Source: Candidatus Micrarchaeota archaeon RBG_16_49_10 (GTDB taxonomy: Archaea; Aenigmatarchaeota; Aenigmatarchaeia; CG10238-14). From it: a DNA stretch of 9,490 nt. The notes under the pieces are model-generated. The model saw only the letters and a list, made by a program, of their open reading frames with translations. It was not told where the DNA came from and did not search any database. Shown here in pieces: positions 1-5,187 of the stretch. Every line of letters starts with the position of its first letter. Within the stretch, counting starts at the first letter, position 1. A program made the position numbers and the translations under genes. The stretch is from contig MFRS01000022.1 in assembly GCA_001784635.1 (NCBI GenBank), forward strand, positions 29,796 to 39,285, read 5' to 3'.

Positions 1-558
1 GACGTCGAGGAGCAGATAAAAGGCTTGGAGGAGGCTATAAAGAGGGCGAAGGACGAGGGGAAGAACACGACAGACGCCGAGTCGAGGCTGTCGGCGATAA
101 AGGGCAAGTTCTCTCAGGCCCAAAGCCTCTGGAACTCCGGGAGCTACGACTCCGCCGAGGAGGCCAACCGCGAGGCGATGGAGATGATCTACGAGACCCA
201 GTCGCTGGTCAGCGGGAGGTTCGCCTTCGTGAAGAACATATTCTACGACTTCTCCGAGAGCATCTGGGCATACGTTGTGCTCGGCGTCATAATAGTCGGG
301 GGGGTCGGAGCTTATGCTTATCCCTCAATAAAGAAGAATGGCAAGCTTACCCTTCCGTCCATCAAGCCCAAGAAAATCCTTGGCAGGCTTCGCTTCAGAA
401 GGACAAAAAAACCATTGACCCCAGTGGAGCAGGCGTCTGTGGCCGAAGTTGCGCCAAAAACCCCGGAGGCGGCGGCTGAAGTTTCCAAGGAAGAGGAGTA
501 TACCTACCTCAAGAAGAGGTGGGAGGAGATGAAGAAGGAGATGGAGAATGGACACTAA
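1..558 (+). CDS. Membrane-anchored coiled-coil protein, C-terminal part (5' end outside window)
   Basis: The frame is open from the first base, so the gene begins upstream; a TTG at 25 is probably not the true start. The visible 185 residues start with a charged helical, coiled-coil-like stretch (about 1-75, rich in E, K, A). One membrane segment follows (about 88-108, from IWAYVVLGVIIV), then a strongly basic stretch (KKNGK...KPKKILGRLRFRRTKK), an Ala/Pro/Val linker and a charged helix ending in KKEMENGH. The basic side suggests an N-out, C-in topology: a large surface domain outside and a short cytoplasmic tail. The next gene starts inside its last codons (11-base overlap), so the two are probably cotranscribed and may act together at the membrane. 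I do not recognise the family; the missing N-terminal part would decide it. Confidence 0.75.
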   Translation, partial: DVEEQIKGLEEAIKRAKDEGKNTTDAESRLSAIKGKFSQAQSLWNSGSYDSAEEANREAMEMIYETQSLVSGRFAFVKNIFYDFSESIWAYVVLGVIIVGGVGAYAYPSIKKNGKLTLPSIKPKKILGRLRFRRTKKPLTPVEQASVAEVAPKTPEAAAEVSKEEEYTYLKKRWEEMKKEMENGH

Positions 559-1516
559 GGCCTTCCTTTCCACCATCGCCCCTGTGATAGTATTCTCAAT
601 CGCTGCGCTTTTCCTCTCCTATTCCGTGACCACCCAGAAGCTCTTGACTTTCCAGAACGACGCCTTCATCCACCTAATCAGGGAGCTCAAAGGCAGTGAC
701 CTCCCGGCGTCCCTCTCCTCGACGCTGTCCTTCATGTGGGGCGACATCCTCCTGAGGCTTTCCGTCTTCACAGCGCTCCTCTCGCTCGGCTTTTTCGTCT
801 TCTTCCTCCTCGAGAACAGGGTGGACTCGACGCTCTTCCTCGCCTCAATGGCGCTGGTGGCCCTGGCCTTCTTCCTCCTCGGCGGGTTTTCCGTCTTCAC
901 GCTCTTCGTCTTCGGCGGCATAGTTCTCTCGGCCCTCTGGCTTGAGAAGACCTTCGAGCCCAAGAAGGGCGCATTCTCCACCGGCCACTCCTTCTCCAGC
1001 TCGGCCCTGAGGACTGTCACACTCTTCCTCTTCATAGGCTTCCTGGCCGTCGCCTTCTCGAACATCCAGGGCTACCAGGCCATGGTCTCGGCCTCCAACG
1101 CGGCCCTTCTCGAGGAGATGGCGGGCACATCGCTGAAGGACGCGCAGAAGCAGCAGATCGATGGGACGGTCGAGTCAATTAAGTCGAGCCTCAAGAACCA
1201 GTACGACGGCATGTCATCCCAGGTGAGGCAGCAGTGCGGGCCGATGTACACCGGGCTGGTGACAGGGTTGGAGGACTACAGGAAGGAGGCGCACAGGCAG
1301 GTAGACGAGACGGACTTGAACAGCCTTGTGTCCTCGAGCGTTCCAGGATACGGGATATTCGACAAGATGGGGCCGCTCCTATCGGCCTTCGGGCTGATGG
1401 TCATTTTCGGCGCGCTGAACTTCCTCGCCAGCTTCACCTTCGCCCTCGCCTACTGGGTCGCGACCAATCTTCACAGGGACGAGCAGTCGATGACTTCCCC
1501 GCCGGTCAGGGACTGA
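548..1516 (+). CDS. Multi-pass membrane protein of unknown function
   Basis: This 322-residue protein starts with ATG inside the end of the preceding gene, which suggests translational coupling. Hydrophobic segments lie at about 7-25, 68-88, 94-112, 114-132, 156-174 and 275-306 (the last could be one long or two short segments). Between the fifth and last segments is a soluble, helical loop of about 100 residues (177-270) with polar coiled-coil character and a single Cys (C230). Codon use is strongly GC-rich at third positions, like the other backbone genes. The last 46 bases overlap the convergent HTH gene tail to tail. I cannot assign a family. The shape, several membrane spans plus one large helical loop next to a single-span coiled-coil protein, fits a surface complex, but that is inference. 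Confidence 0.75.
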   Translation: MDTKAFLSTIAPVIVFSIAALFLSYSVTTQKLLTFQNDAFIHLIRELKGSDLPASLSSTLSFMWGDILLRLSVFTALLSLGFFVFFLLENRVDSTLFLASMALVALAFFLLGGFSVFTLFVFGGIVLSALWLEKTFEPKKGAFSTGHSFSSSALRTVTLFLFIGFLAVAFSNIQGYQAMVSASNAALLEEMAGTSLKDAQKQQIDGTVESIKSSLKNQYDGMSSQVRQQCGPMYTGLVTGLEDYRKEAHRQVDETDLNSLVSSSVPGYGIFDKMGPLLSAFGLMVIFGALNFLASFTFALAYWVATNLHRDEQSMTSPPVRD

Positions 1517-1830
1517 GGTATCTCCGTGTCCTTTATCCTGTTTATTATCTTGCACAGGTCGATGTAGATTTGCTTCTCCGATATCTGCCAGTCCACAATC
1601 TTCTTCGTCAAGTCGTCGACCATCGCCATGACCTCGGCGTTCTTCTCGATGACCGAGACCTTCTTACCACGGGACTGCTTGCTGTAGTTCGAGATGGCCG
1701 GCTGTGACAGGTGCATCAGCTTCGCCGCCTCCATCTGCTTGAGCTTGTAGGTGGTCAGGAGTTCCCTTGCTATAATCGACCTCACCGCGGGCAGGATGTC
1801 GTCATTCACGATCTCGCAGTAGAGCTTCAT
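1471..1830 (-). CDS. Small XRE-like HTH transcriptional regulator (COG2522-like)
   Basis: This 119-residue protein opens with MKLYCEIVNDDILPAVRSIIARELL, which resembles the N-terminus of archaeal COG2522 regulators (the HTH domain also found in ThiR-type proteins). The helix-turn-helix lies at about 29-52, with AAKLMHLSQPAISNYSKQSRG as turn and recognition helix. The rest is a helical tail (66-100) that may dimerise; no ThiN or other sensor domain is attached, and only one Cys remains in the region where relatives often carry a CxxC pair. A GGAG lies only 2 bases before the ATG, too close for a normal Shine-Dalgarno. The 15-bp island palindrome lies 31 bp upstream and overlaps a TATA-like stretch (TTATAAC on this strand), so autoregulation through the palindrome is plausible. 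Base composition matches the backbone. Confidence 0.8.
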   Translation of the reverse strand: MKLYCEIVNDDILPAVRSIIARELLTTYKLKQMEAAKLMHLSQPAISNYSKQSRGKKVSVIEKNAEVMAMVDDLTKKIVDWQISEKQIYIDLCKIINRIKDTEIPQSLTGGEVIDCSSL

Positions 1831-1860
1831 AACTCCTTTATGGGGATTCGGGGATAAATG

Positions 1861-1875
1861 TATAACGGCGTTATA
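1861..1875 (+). repeat. Island palindrome, copy 1 (exact), left island boundary
   Basis: Exact TATAACGGCGTTATA, a perfect palindrome of 7-base arms around a central G, preceded by TG. It lies between the divergent HTH (minus) and HAD-like (plus) genes, 31 bp from the HTH start, and marks the point where GC-rich backbone turns into AT-rich accessory DNA. It could be the HTH operator, a recombination site, or both. Confidence 0.9.
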
Positions 1876-1911
1876 AGTACTGGCTTTTAATACAACAAAC
1901 TGGTAAAACAG

Positions 1912-1919
1912 TTTTAATT
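1912..1919 (+). promoter_or_regulatory. Probable TATA box of the HAD-like gene
   Basis: TTTTAATT lies 22-29 bases before the GTG at 1941, the spacing expected for an archaeal leaderless transcript. No Shine-Dalgarno is present before the GTG. Confidence 0.5.
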
Positions 1920-1940
1920 CTGCGTTTCTATTAAATTGTT

Positions 1941-2432
1941 GTGGCTAAAACGAAAATAATGGTTTTTACCGAGGGAACTCTGATTATGCATCCCGGTGCT
2001 AAAGGTCATTCTGGCGGTCTCCCTGTTTTTAGGCTGTTTAACTATTCCCTCTCTGTGAGGGACTATAAAAATTATATACCAATAGGGAATTGCGTTGAAA
2101 AGTTAAAGAAATGGGTGAAGCAGGGGGCAGAGATTGTTTACTTAACAAGTAGGAGAAAGCCCAAGGAAATCAAAATGATACAGGGCATTCTAGACAAATA
2201 CGAATTTCCTAAGGGAAAATTGCTTCATAGGGAAGGCGATGAAAACTACAATGATGTGGCAGAAAGGGTTATACCTGACATTTTGATAGAGGACGACTGT
2301 GAAAGTATAGGTGGGGAGAAGGAAATGACCATAACGTTTGTAAAGCCTGAAATTAAAAGGAAAATAAAATCAATATGTGTAAAGGAGTTTGGCGGAATAG
2401 ACCACTTGCCAGACGATTTCCATAAATTATAA
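1941..2432 (+). CDS. HAD-like phosphatase/nucleotidase family protein with altered motif I
   Basis: This 163-residue protein has the order of elements of a small HAD-superfamily phosphatase: IMVFTEGTLIM at residues 6-16 as motif I, EIVYLTSRR at 64-72 as motif II, and PDILIEDDCESIGG at 112-125 as motif IV with an acidic pair. The usual motif I is DxDGT; here it is F-T-E-G-T, so the catalytic nucleophile Asp is replaced and the general acid is Glu. The rest is well kept, including a lysine-rich stretch before the end (VKPEIKRKIKSI). This suggests either a divergent active site or a binding role. The gene starts with GTG, sits alone between palindrome copies 1 and 2, and has lower GC than the backbone, consistent with horizontal transfer. 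The HAD call is from motifs only; the substrate is unknown. Confidence 0.7.
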   Translation: MAKTKIMVFTEGTLIMHPGAKGHSGGLPVFRLFNYSLSVRDYKNYIPIGNCVEKLKKWVKQGAEIVYLTSRRKPKEIKMIQGILDKYEFPKGKLLHREGDENYNDVAERVIPDILIEDDCESIGGEKEMTITFVKPEIKRKIKSICVKEFGGIDHLPDDFHKL

Positions 2433-2448
2433 AACATCAAGGCTAATT

Positions 2449-2463
2449 AATAACGGCGTTATA
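2449..2463 (+). repeat. Island palindrome, copy 2 (one mismatch)
   Basis: AATAACGGCGTTATA, differing from the exact copies only in the first base. It lies 16 bp after the HAD-like stop and 37 bp past the stop of the convergent 2501-2839 gene, so it is between two 3' ends and cannot act as a promoter operator for either. This position is the best single argument for a boundary or recombination role. Confidence 0.85.
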
Positions 2464-2500
2464 GTCATAGAAAACAAACTTTTGTCTTTGCTTAAATTCC

Positions 2501-2839
2501 TTAACTGCTCCTACCAAAAAATCTCTTTCCCCATTCCAAACTCACATCATGGGTAACAGAGTATCCTAATTGTGTCAATTCTGCCAACAGATTTATGGGT
2601 GCGGGATATTCGAATTCCCCCTTGGACCAGCCTGGAACTTCCCATCTCACTGAGATTTCCGACTTCCCGAGAGTCCTAGTCACATTAACTTCGCTATCTT
2701 GTATCGTTACAGTGTAGCTGTCCCTCAGCAATGGGGCCAATCTTGCTATGGCGGTTAGCCTTGAAAGTGCATACATACCATAGAACGGCAAAACAATCTT
2801 TAAATACCTATTTGCGACGAGATGGGACAGGTTTCCCAT
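2501..2839 (-). CDS. Unrecognised 112-residue accessory protein
   Basis: The ORF starts with ATG (MGNLSHLVANRYLK) and has no family signature that I recognise. It has a mildly hydrophobic N-terminal helix (about 13-40, with LPFYGMYALSRLTAIARLAPLL), then a beta-rich middle (YTVTIQDSEVNVTRTLGKSEISVRWEVP), and ends in a charged, aromatic tail (LEWGKRFFGRSS). It could be a small amphipathic or membrane-associated protein. It is alone between palindrome copies 2 and 3 and is transcribed against the HAD-like gene. Palindrome copy 3 lies 46 bp upstream of its ATG and includes a TATA-like TTTTTATAAC read on this strand, so its promoter may overlap the palindrome. Confidence 0.55.
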   Translation of the reverse strand: MGNLSHLVANRYLKIVLPFYGMYALSRLTAIARLAPLLRDSYTVTIQDSEVNVTRTLGKSEISVRWEVPGWSKGEFEYPAPINLLAELTQLGYSVTHDVSLEWGKRFFGRSS

Positions 2840-2884
2840 AACTGTCAGGGACTAACTTTGTTAACCAAAGGATACTCGATTTTG

Positions 2885-2899
2885 TATAACAGCGTTATA
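2885..2899 (+). repeat. Island palindrome, copy 3 (one mismatch)
   Basis: TATAACAGCGTTATA preceded by TG; one base differs from the exact copies (A for G at position 7). It is in the divergent intergenic region between the 112-residue protein gene (minus) and the PIN gene (plus). Confidence 0.85.
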
Positions 2900-2975
2900 A
2901 AAACTTGCTTGATTAAATCTACAAAAATCACCATTATTTTCTATTATAATAATATATTCTGGTATTTTTTTCTAG

Positions 2976-2983
2976 TATAAATT
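2976..2983 (+). promoter_or_regulatory. Probable TATA box of the PIN gene
   Basis: TATAAATT lies 23-30 bases before the GTG at 3006, in a very AT-rich stretch (2900-3005). It fits a leaderless start. Confidence 0.5.
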
Positions 2984-3005
2984 CATATTTATAGAAATAT
3001 TTTAT

Positions 3006-3467
3006 GTGAAGCCGGACAAAATATACATCGACACGATGTTCCTGATAAGGTGGTTTCTCTTCAGATTTCGCAGGGTAAAACATGAGAGCCCTCCCATTAT
3101 AATAGAATTTTTACGCAATCATGGCGAAATCAAAAAATTCATTTCGATTGTTTCTATGGCAGAATTCATCAAGGTCTTGCTTTATGATAAGGATTTCATA
3201 AACTACAAACTCACAACGTCTTACGCCAATAAATTAATTCAGGAGTTGCAAGACGTCATAGAATTGAAAGTGATACACGGTGAAAAAATTTCGGATGATA
3301 TTGTTCTATATATCGAGAGACATCCGGAATTGATAGACTGTATTCACCTGGACATCGCTAAGTCCAACGAGCTATGCTTCATAACCGATGAGAAAAAGAT
3401 AGGGAAACTAAAAGCCGTTTATGGTAACATTATGACAGAAAACAAGCTTATGAAGCAATTCGACTAA
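3006..3467 (+). CDS. PIN-domain protein (VapC-like ribonuclease toxin candidate)
   Basis: The 153-residue length and acidic residues fit a single PIN domain: D9 in KIYIDTMFLI, E53 in VSMAEFIK, D111 in LIDCIHLDIAKS and D128 in FITDEKKIG, the usual order for a Mg-dependent RNase active site. The GTG start is set by a TATA-like box about 25 bases upstream; the ATG two bases earlier is followed at once by a stop. PIN proteins of this size are commonly VapC toxins paired with a small antitoxin encoded just upstream in the same direction. No such upstream partner exists here; instead a 50-residue ORF converges on it with a 4-base overlap. The gene is AT-rich and lies in the same palindrome-bounded module as the tRNA-like RNA. 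A VapC-like role is likely, but the target is unknown. Confidence 0.8.
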   Translation: MKPDKIYIDTMFLIRWFLFRFRRVKHESPPIIIEFLRNHGEIKKFISIVSMAEFIKVLLYDKDFINYKLTTSYANKLIQELQDVIELKVIHGEKISDDIVLYIERHPELIDCIHLDIAKSNELCFITDEKKIGKLKAVYGNIMTENKLMKQFD

Positions 3468-3616
3468 TCAATTATCCCAGCCTTTCTTTTGATCTCTTCG
3501 ATGAGTTTGTCTATCCTTTTTACCCCTTCCTCATAAGAGATATTCTTAGAAGGCATAATAACCTCGACTTCCCGTCCGTTTAGGATTATTTTTTCCCTCT
3601 TTCCTTTCAGGAACAT
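3464..3616 (-). CDS. Small 50-residue protein, possible antitoxin of the PIN protein
   Basis: An ATG ORF of 50 codons (MFLKGKREKIILNGREVEV start) followed by TAG. It has a short beta-like N-terminal half (KIILNGREVEVIMPS) and a charged helical C-terminal half (YEEGVKRIDKLIEEIKRKAG), the size and shape of many toxin-neutralising antitoxins. A TATA box lies 21-28 bases before the ATG, which supports real expression. It ends 4 bases inside the PIN gene on the opposite strand, so the pair is convergent, unlike normal vapBC operons. The antitoxin role is inferred from size and position; it could also be an unrelated small protein. Confidence 0.55.
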   Translation of the reverse strand: MFLKGKREKIILNGREVEVIMPSKNISYEEGVKRIDKLIEEIKRKAGIID

Positions 3617-3636
3617 ACGATTAACTAAGAGCTAGA

Positions 3637-3644
3637 ATTATAAA
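3637..3644 (-). promoter_or_regulatory. TATA box of the 50-residue protein gene
   Basis: TTTATAAT on the minus strand, 21-28 bases before the ATG at 3616, is a near-consensus archaeal TATA box at leaderless spacing. Confidence 0.55.
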
Positions 3645-3711
3645 TAACTTTGGGCCTCAAGCACAAAAGAGCCTCTATAATGGGCACAAATGGCAGTATT
3701 TTGGATGCCAA

Positions 3712-3835
3712 TAGAGCCTGCAGGAGTCAAACCCGCGTCTCCCCCGGCCCTCATAGAATGACTTATCAATCACGTATCATGAATCTCTTGTCTGTTCACA
3801 GGGCCGGCGGCATTCTTGCGTTGAACTATGGCTCT
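3712..3835 (-). ncRNA. tRNA-like structured RNA candidate
   Basis: Read on the minus strand from 3835, the ends pair as an acceptor-like stem (AGAGCC at 3835-3830 with GGCTCT at 3718-3713, plus an A at 3712 in the discriminator position). TA and a D-arm-like hairpin follow (GTTC, loop AACGCAA, GAAT; 3826-3812), close to a normal tRNA D-arm (TAGTTCAA...GAA) but without the loop GG pair. Near the 3' end is a clear T-arm: GCGGG, TTTGACT, CCTGC (3736-3720). Where the anticodon arm should be there is an 8-bp helix, CCGGCCCT with AGGGCCGG (3807-3800 with 3751-3744), closing a 48-nt loop. A TATA box lies about 25 bases before the 5' end. No canonical anticodon stem-loop could be drawn. It may be a degenerate tRNA, an intron-bearing tRNA, or a specialised tRNA mimic. 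Confidence 0.5.
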
Positions 3836-3855
3836 GAATATTGATTGTTGGCGGG

Positions 3856-3864
3856 TTTTATATA
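3856..3864 (-). promoter_or_regulatory. Strong TATA box of the tRNA-like RNA
   Basis: TATATAAAA on the minus strand, centred near 3860, which places the start of transcription near 3834, matching the first base of the acceptor-like stem at 3835. Palindrome copy 4 lies immediately upstream (3877-3891). Confidence 0.6.
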
Positions 3865-3876
3865 CTCATGCGACTG

Positions 3877-3891
3877 TATAACGGCGTTATA
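3877..3891 (+). repeat. Island palindrome, copy 4 (exact)
   Basis: Exact TATAACGGCGTTATA, extended to a 17-bp palindrome by flanking G and C (3876-3892). The stop codon of the frameshifted HEPN reading (TAA, 3887-3889) lies inside it, and the tRNA-like RNA promoter lies just beyond. Confidence 0.9.
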
Positions 3892-4455
3892 CTTCTTTTG
3901 ACAACTTGATGGCAGAATTGCTAATAACAGAAATCAACCTCTCGTCCAGATTACTCTCAACCAGCTTTACCCTGATGACAAACTCCCTGGCAACCCTTAC
4001 AACAGTTTTCGTTTCCCTGTAGGCGACAGAAATCCCATACTGGGCAGTTTCCCTAGCCCTCTTCGCCCTCCAGAGATTGTCTATGTACTTCCCCTCGATG
4101 GTTATAGCTTCAGCCCGGTCTTTCCTTTCCTTCAGGTCTTGAAACTTCTGATAAGGCTTTTTGCGATTTGCCTGCTGAAGAAATATTCCAAGGCGGCCGC
4201 AGTCGTCGAATGGTCCTTGCTGGCCACACCTACTCTAGAGAGCAGGGACAGTGCGGAATGGTACATCGCATAGTAGGCCGATATCACGACCCAGTCCTCG
4301 TGCCCCAGCCTGCCCAAGTCCGTCATTACGATGAGGTTGTGGTCGGCCTTCCTCATGTGACCTACACTAAGGACGCTGTTCGGCCTGGTTACCCTAAGCC
4401 CTCTCTCTTCCCCCGACCTTTGCAGGGACCTGATGACGGCGTCCTTCGCTCCCAT
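3887..4455 (-). pseudogene. HEPN-domain protein gene with a frameshift
   Basis: The first part (ATG at 4455, stop at 4132) reads as the N-terminal half of a HEPN-domain protein: KADHNLIVMTDLGRLGHEDW, then SAYYAMYHSALSLLSRVG and SKDHSTTAAALEYFF. It stops at ...SLIRSFKT. The -1 frame continues without a break as QDLKERKDRAEA..., then ARETAQYGISVAYRE and VARЕFVIRVK-type helices, ending at 3887. Restoring one T in the TTT run (4142-4144) joins the halves into about 190 residues, normal for this family. The break is therefore a 1-base deletion, a sequencing error, or less likely programmed frameshifting. The gene overlaps the end of the nucleotidyltransferase gene by 62 bases. HEPN proteins with such partners are typically RNase toxins neutralised by the nucleotidyltransferase; a broken toxin would make the module inert. 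Confidence 0.7.
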
Positions 4456-5035
4456 CCAATATCAGCTTCACGAAGTTCTCCACTCCATATAGGACGCAAT
4501 GATTGCTGATTATTTCGCCGATTAAGGCTTTATCCCTTTGTTTTTCAAGGCCTTTCGGGGTTACGATTATGGCGTTGATCTCCTTCCCCCACTTGGCATA
4601 GCACTCCCTTACTGCCTTGTCTATTTTGATCTGCCCTTCCCCCACCACAAGGATGTCGATGTCGCTGCCTTTTCCCGCGTCCCCCTTGGCATGGGACCCG
4701 AAGAGGGTGATTGAAAGTACGTGAGAAGGCTTAATTGAGTCGATGAAGTCTTCCAATATGAGCTTTAGTTCCTTGTCTTTGCTGTAGAGCTCCTCCATCT
4801 TCTCGATTTCGGCGAGCTGCAGCAGTGCCAGTGCCTTCTCGTTCCCCAAGTTCAGCGAGCAGAGATGGGACTTGCCGACCACCTTTTTTGTTATTACCCC
4901 GCTCTTCACCTGTTTGTCGATTGCCTTGTGGATTTGGGAATAGTATTCATTTAAACCCCTGGAAACCTCGTTGATTGTGAACTCCTTACCGGGGTTTTTG
5001 GCCAGGAAGTCGATTATTTTTAGGTCGAGCTTCAT
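4394..5035 (-). CDS. wHTH-MNT nucleotidyltransferase, antitoxin-type partner of HEPN
   Basis: This 213-residue protein has an N-terminal winged-helix domain (about 1-60: FTINEVSRGLNEYYSQIHKAIDK, then a KVVGKSHLCSLN wing) and a minimal nucleotidyltransferase domain with LFGSHAKGDAGKGSDIDILVV (111-131), giving the GSxAxG and SDID signatures. The third acidic position is probably E152 in KEINAIIV. MNT proteins paired with HEPN toxins are known in other systems to inactivate the toxin by adding AMP; here that is inferred from pairing. The start is ATG, 38 bases after a TATA box (TTATATAT). Two tandem 21-bp repeats between that box and the ATG look like an operator, and the wHTH domain makes self-repression likely. 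It lies in the module between palindromes 4 and 5; GC is intermediate. Confidence 0.85.
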   Translation of the reverse strand: MKLDLKIIDFLAKNPGKEFTINEVSRGLNEYYSQIHKAIDKQVKSGVITKKVVGKSHLCSLNLGNEKALALLQLAEIEKMEELYSKDKELKLILEDFIDSIKPSHVLSITLFGSHAKGDAGKGSDIDILVVGEGQIKIDKAVRECYAKWGKEINAIIVTPKGLEKQRDKALIGEIISNHCVLYGVENFVKLILDGSEGRRHQVPAKVGGRERA

Positions 5036-5075
5036 ATTATCACTTTTTTAGATAATATTATCATTTTTTTAGATA
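5034..5075. promoter_or_regulatory. Tandem 21-bp repeats over the MNT promoter, probable operator
   Basis: Two adjacent copies (5034-5054 and 5055-5075) are identical at 20 of 21 positions; each contains ATATTATCA, a T run and TTAGATA. The 21-bp period is two helical turns, so two protein dimers would bind the same face. They cover the stretch between the TATA box and the ATG of the wHTH-MNT gene, the usual place for a repressor site. Confidence 0.65.
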
Positions 5076-5080
5076 TATAA
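5073..5080 (-). promoter_or_regulatory. TATA box of the MNT-HEPN operon
   Basis: TTATATAT on the minus strand, 38-45 bases before the ATG at 5035, predicting a short leader of about 15 bases. It abuts and partly overlaps the second 21-bp repeat. Confidence 0.5.
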
Positions 5081-5100
5081 GCATTAGAGGTCGTTCAATG

Positions 5101-5115
5101 TATAACGGCGTTATA
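5101..5115 (+). repeat. Island palindrome, copy 5 (exact)
   Basis: Exact TATAACGGCGTTATA, preceded by ATG and followed by C (17-bp palindrome 5100-5116). It lies 65 bp upstream of the MNT start and 57 bp from copy 6, with no gene between the two. Confidence 0.9.
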
Positions 5116-5172
5116 CAAACCAAAGCAGGCTAAATTCAATTATTGTTCCTCACTTTTGGATGGCGAAAAATA

Positions 5173-5187
5173 TATAACATTGTTATA
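5173..5187 (+). repeat. Island palindrome, copy 6 (variant centre), right island boundary
   Basis: TATAACATTGTTATA has the same 6-base arms and the same 3-base spacing as the other copies, but ATT instead of GGC in the centre. It lies 45 bp past the stop of the Dph6-like gene, where composition returns to GC-rich backbone. Confidence 0.7.

Noticed and set aside
1833..1836. GGAG as Shine-Dalgarno for the HTH gene
   Set aside because: Only 2 bases separate it from the ATG, too short for normal pairing; the window otherwise shows leaderless-type starts.
3691..3710. Hairpin TGGCA/TGCCA just after the tRNA-like RNA as a terminator
   Set aside because: Five base pairs with a 10-base loop and no T run after it on the minus strand; too weak to list.
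3668..3719. AGAGCCT at 3668-3674 and 3713-3719 as attachment-site duplication of the tRNA-like 3' end
   Set aside because: Only 7 bases match; a duplication this short is expected by chance.
3712..3835. tmRNA (ssrA)
   Set aside because: tmRNA is a bacterial RNA and the acceptor lacks the G3-U70 pair. The 48-nt loop has a tandem stop (TGA TAA) after a short reading (FMIRD) but no tag-like hydrophobic end. Only the overall topology is similar.
3650..3844. Plus-strand ORF of 64 codons across 3650-3844
   Set aside because: It starts with TTG, has no family resemblance or coding bias, and overlaps the stems of the minus-strand tRNA-like RNA, which explain the GC-rich block better.
4168..4509. 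Plus-strand ORF opposite the HEPN/MNT junction
   Set aside because: It is the shadow of two well-supported minus-strand genes.
1861..5187. CRISPR array from the repeated palindromes
   Set aside because: Spacing is irregular (57 bp to over 1.2 kb), whole genes lie between copies, and no cas gene is present.
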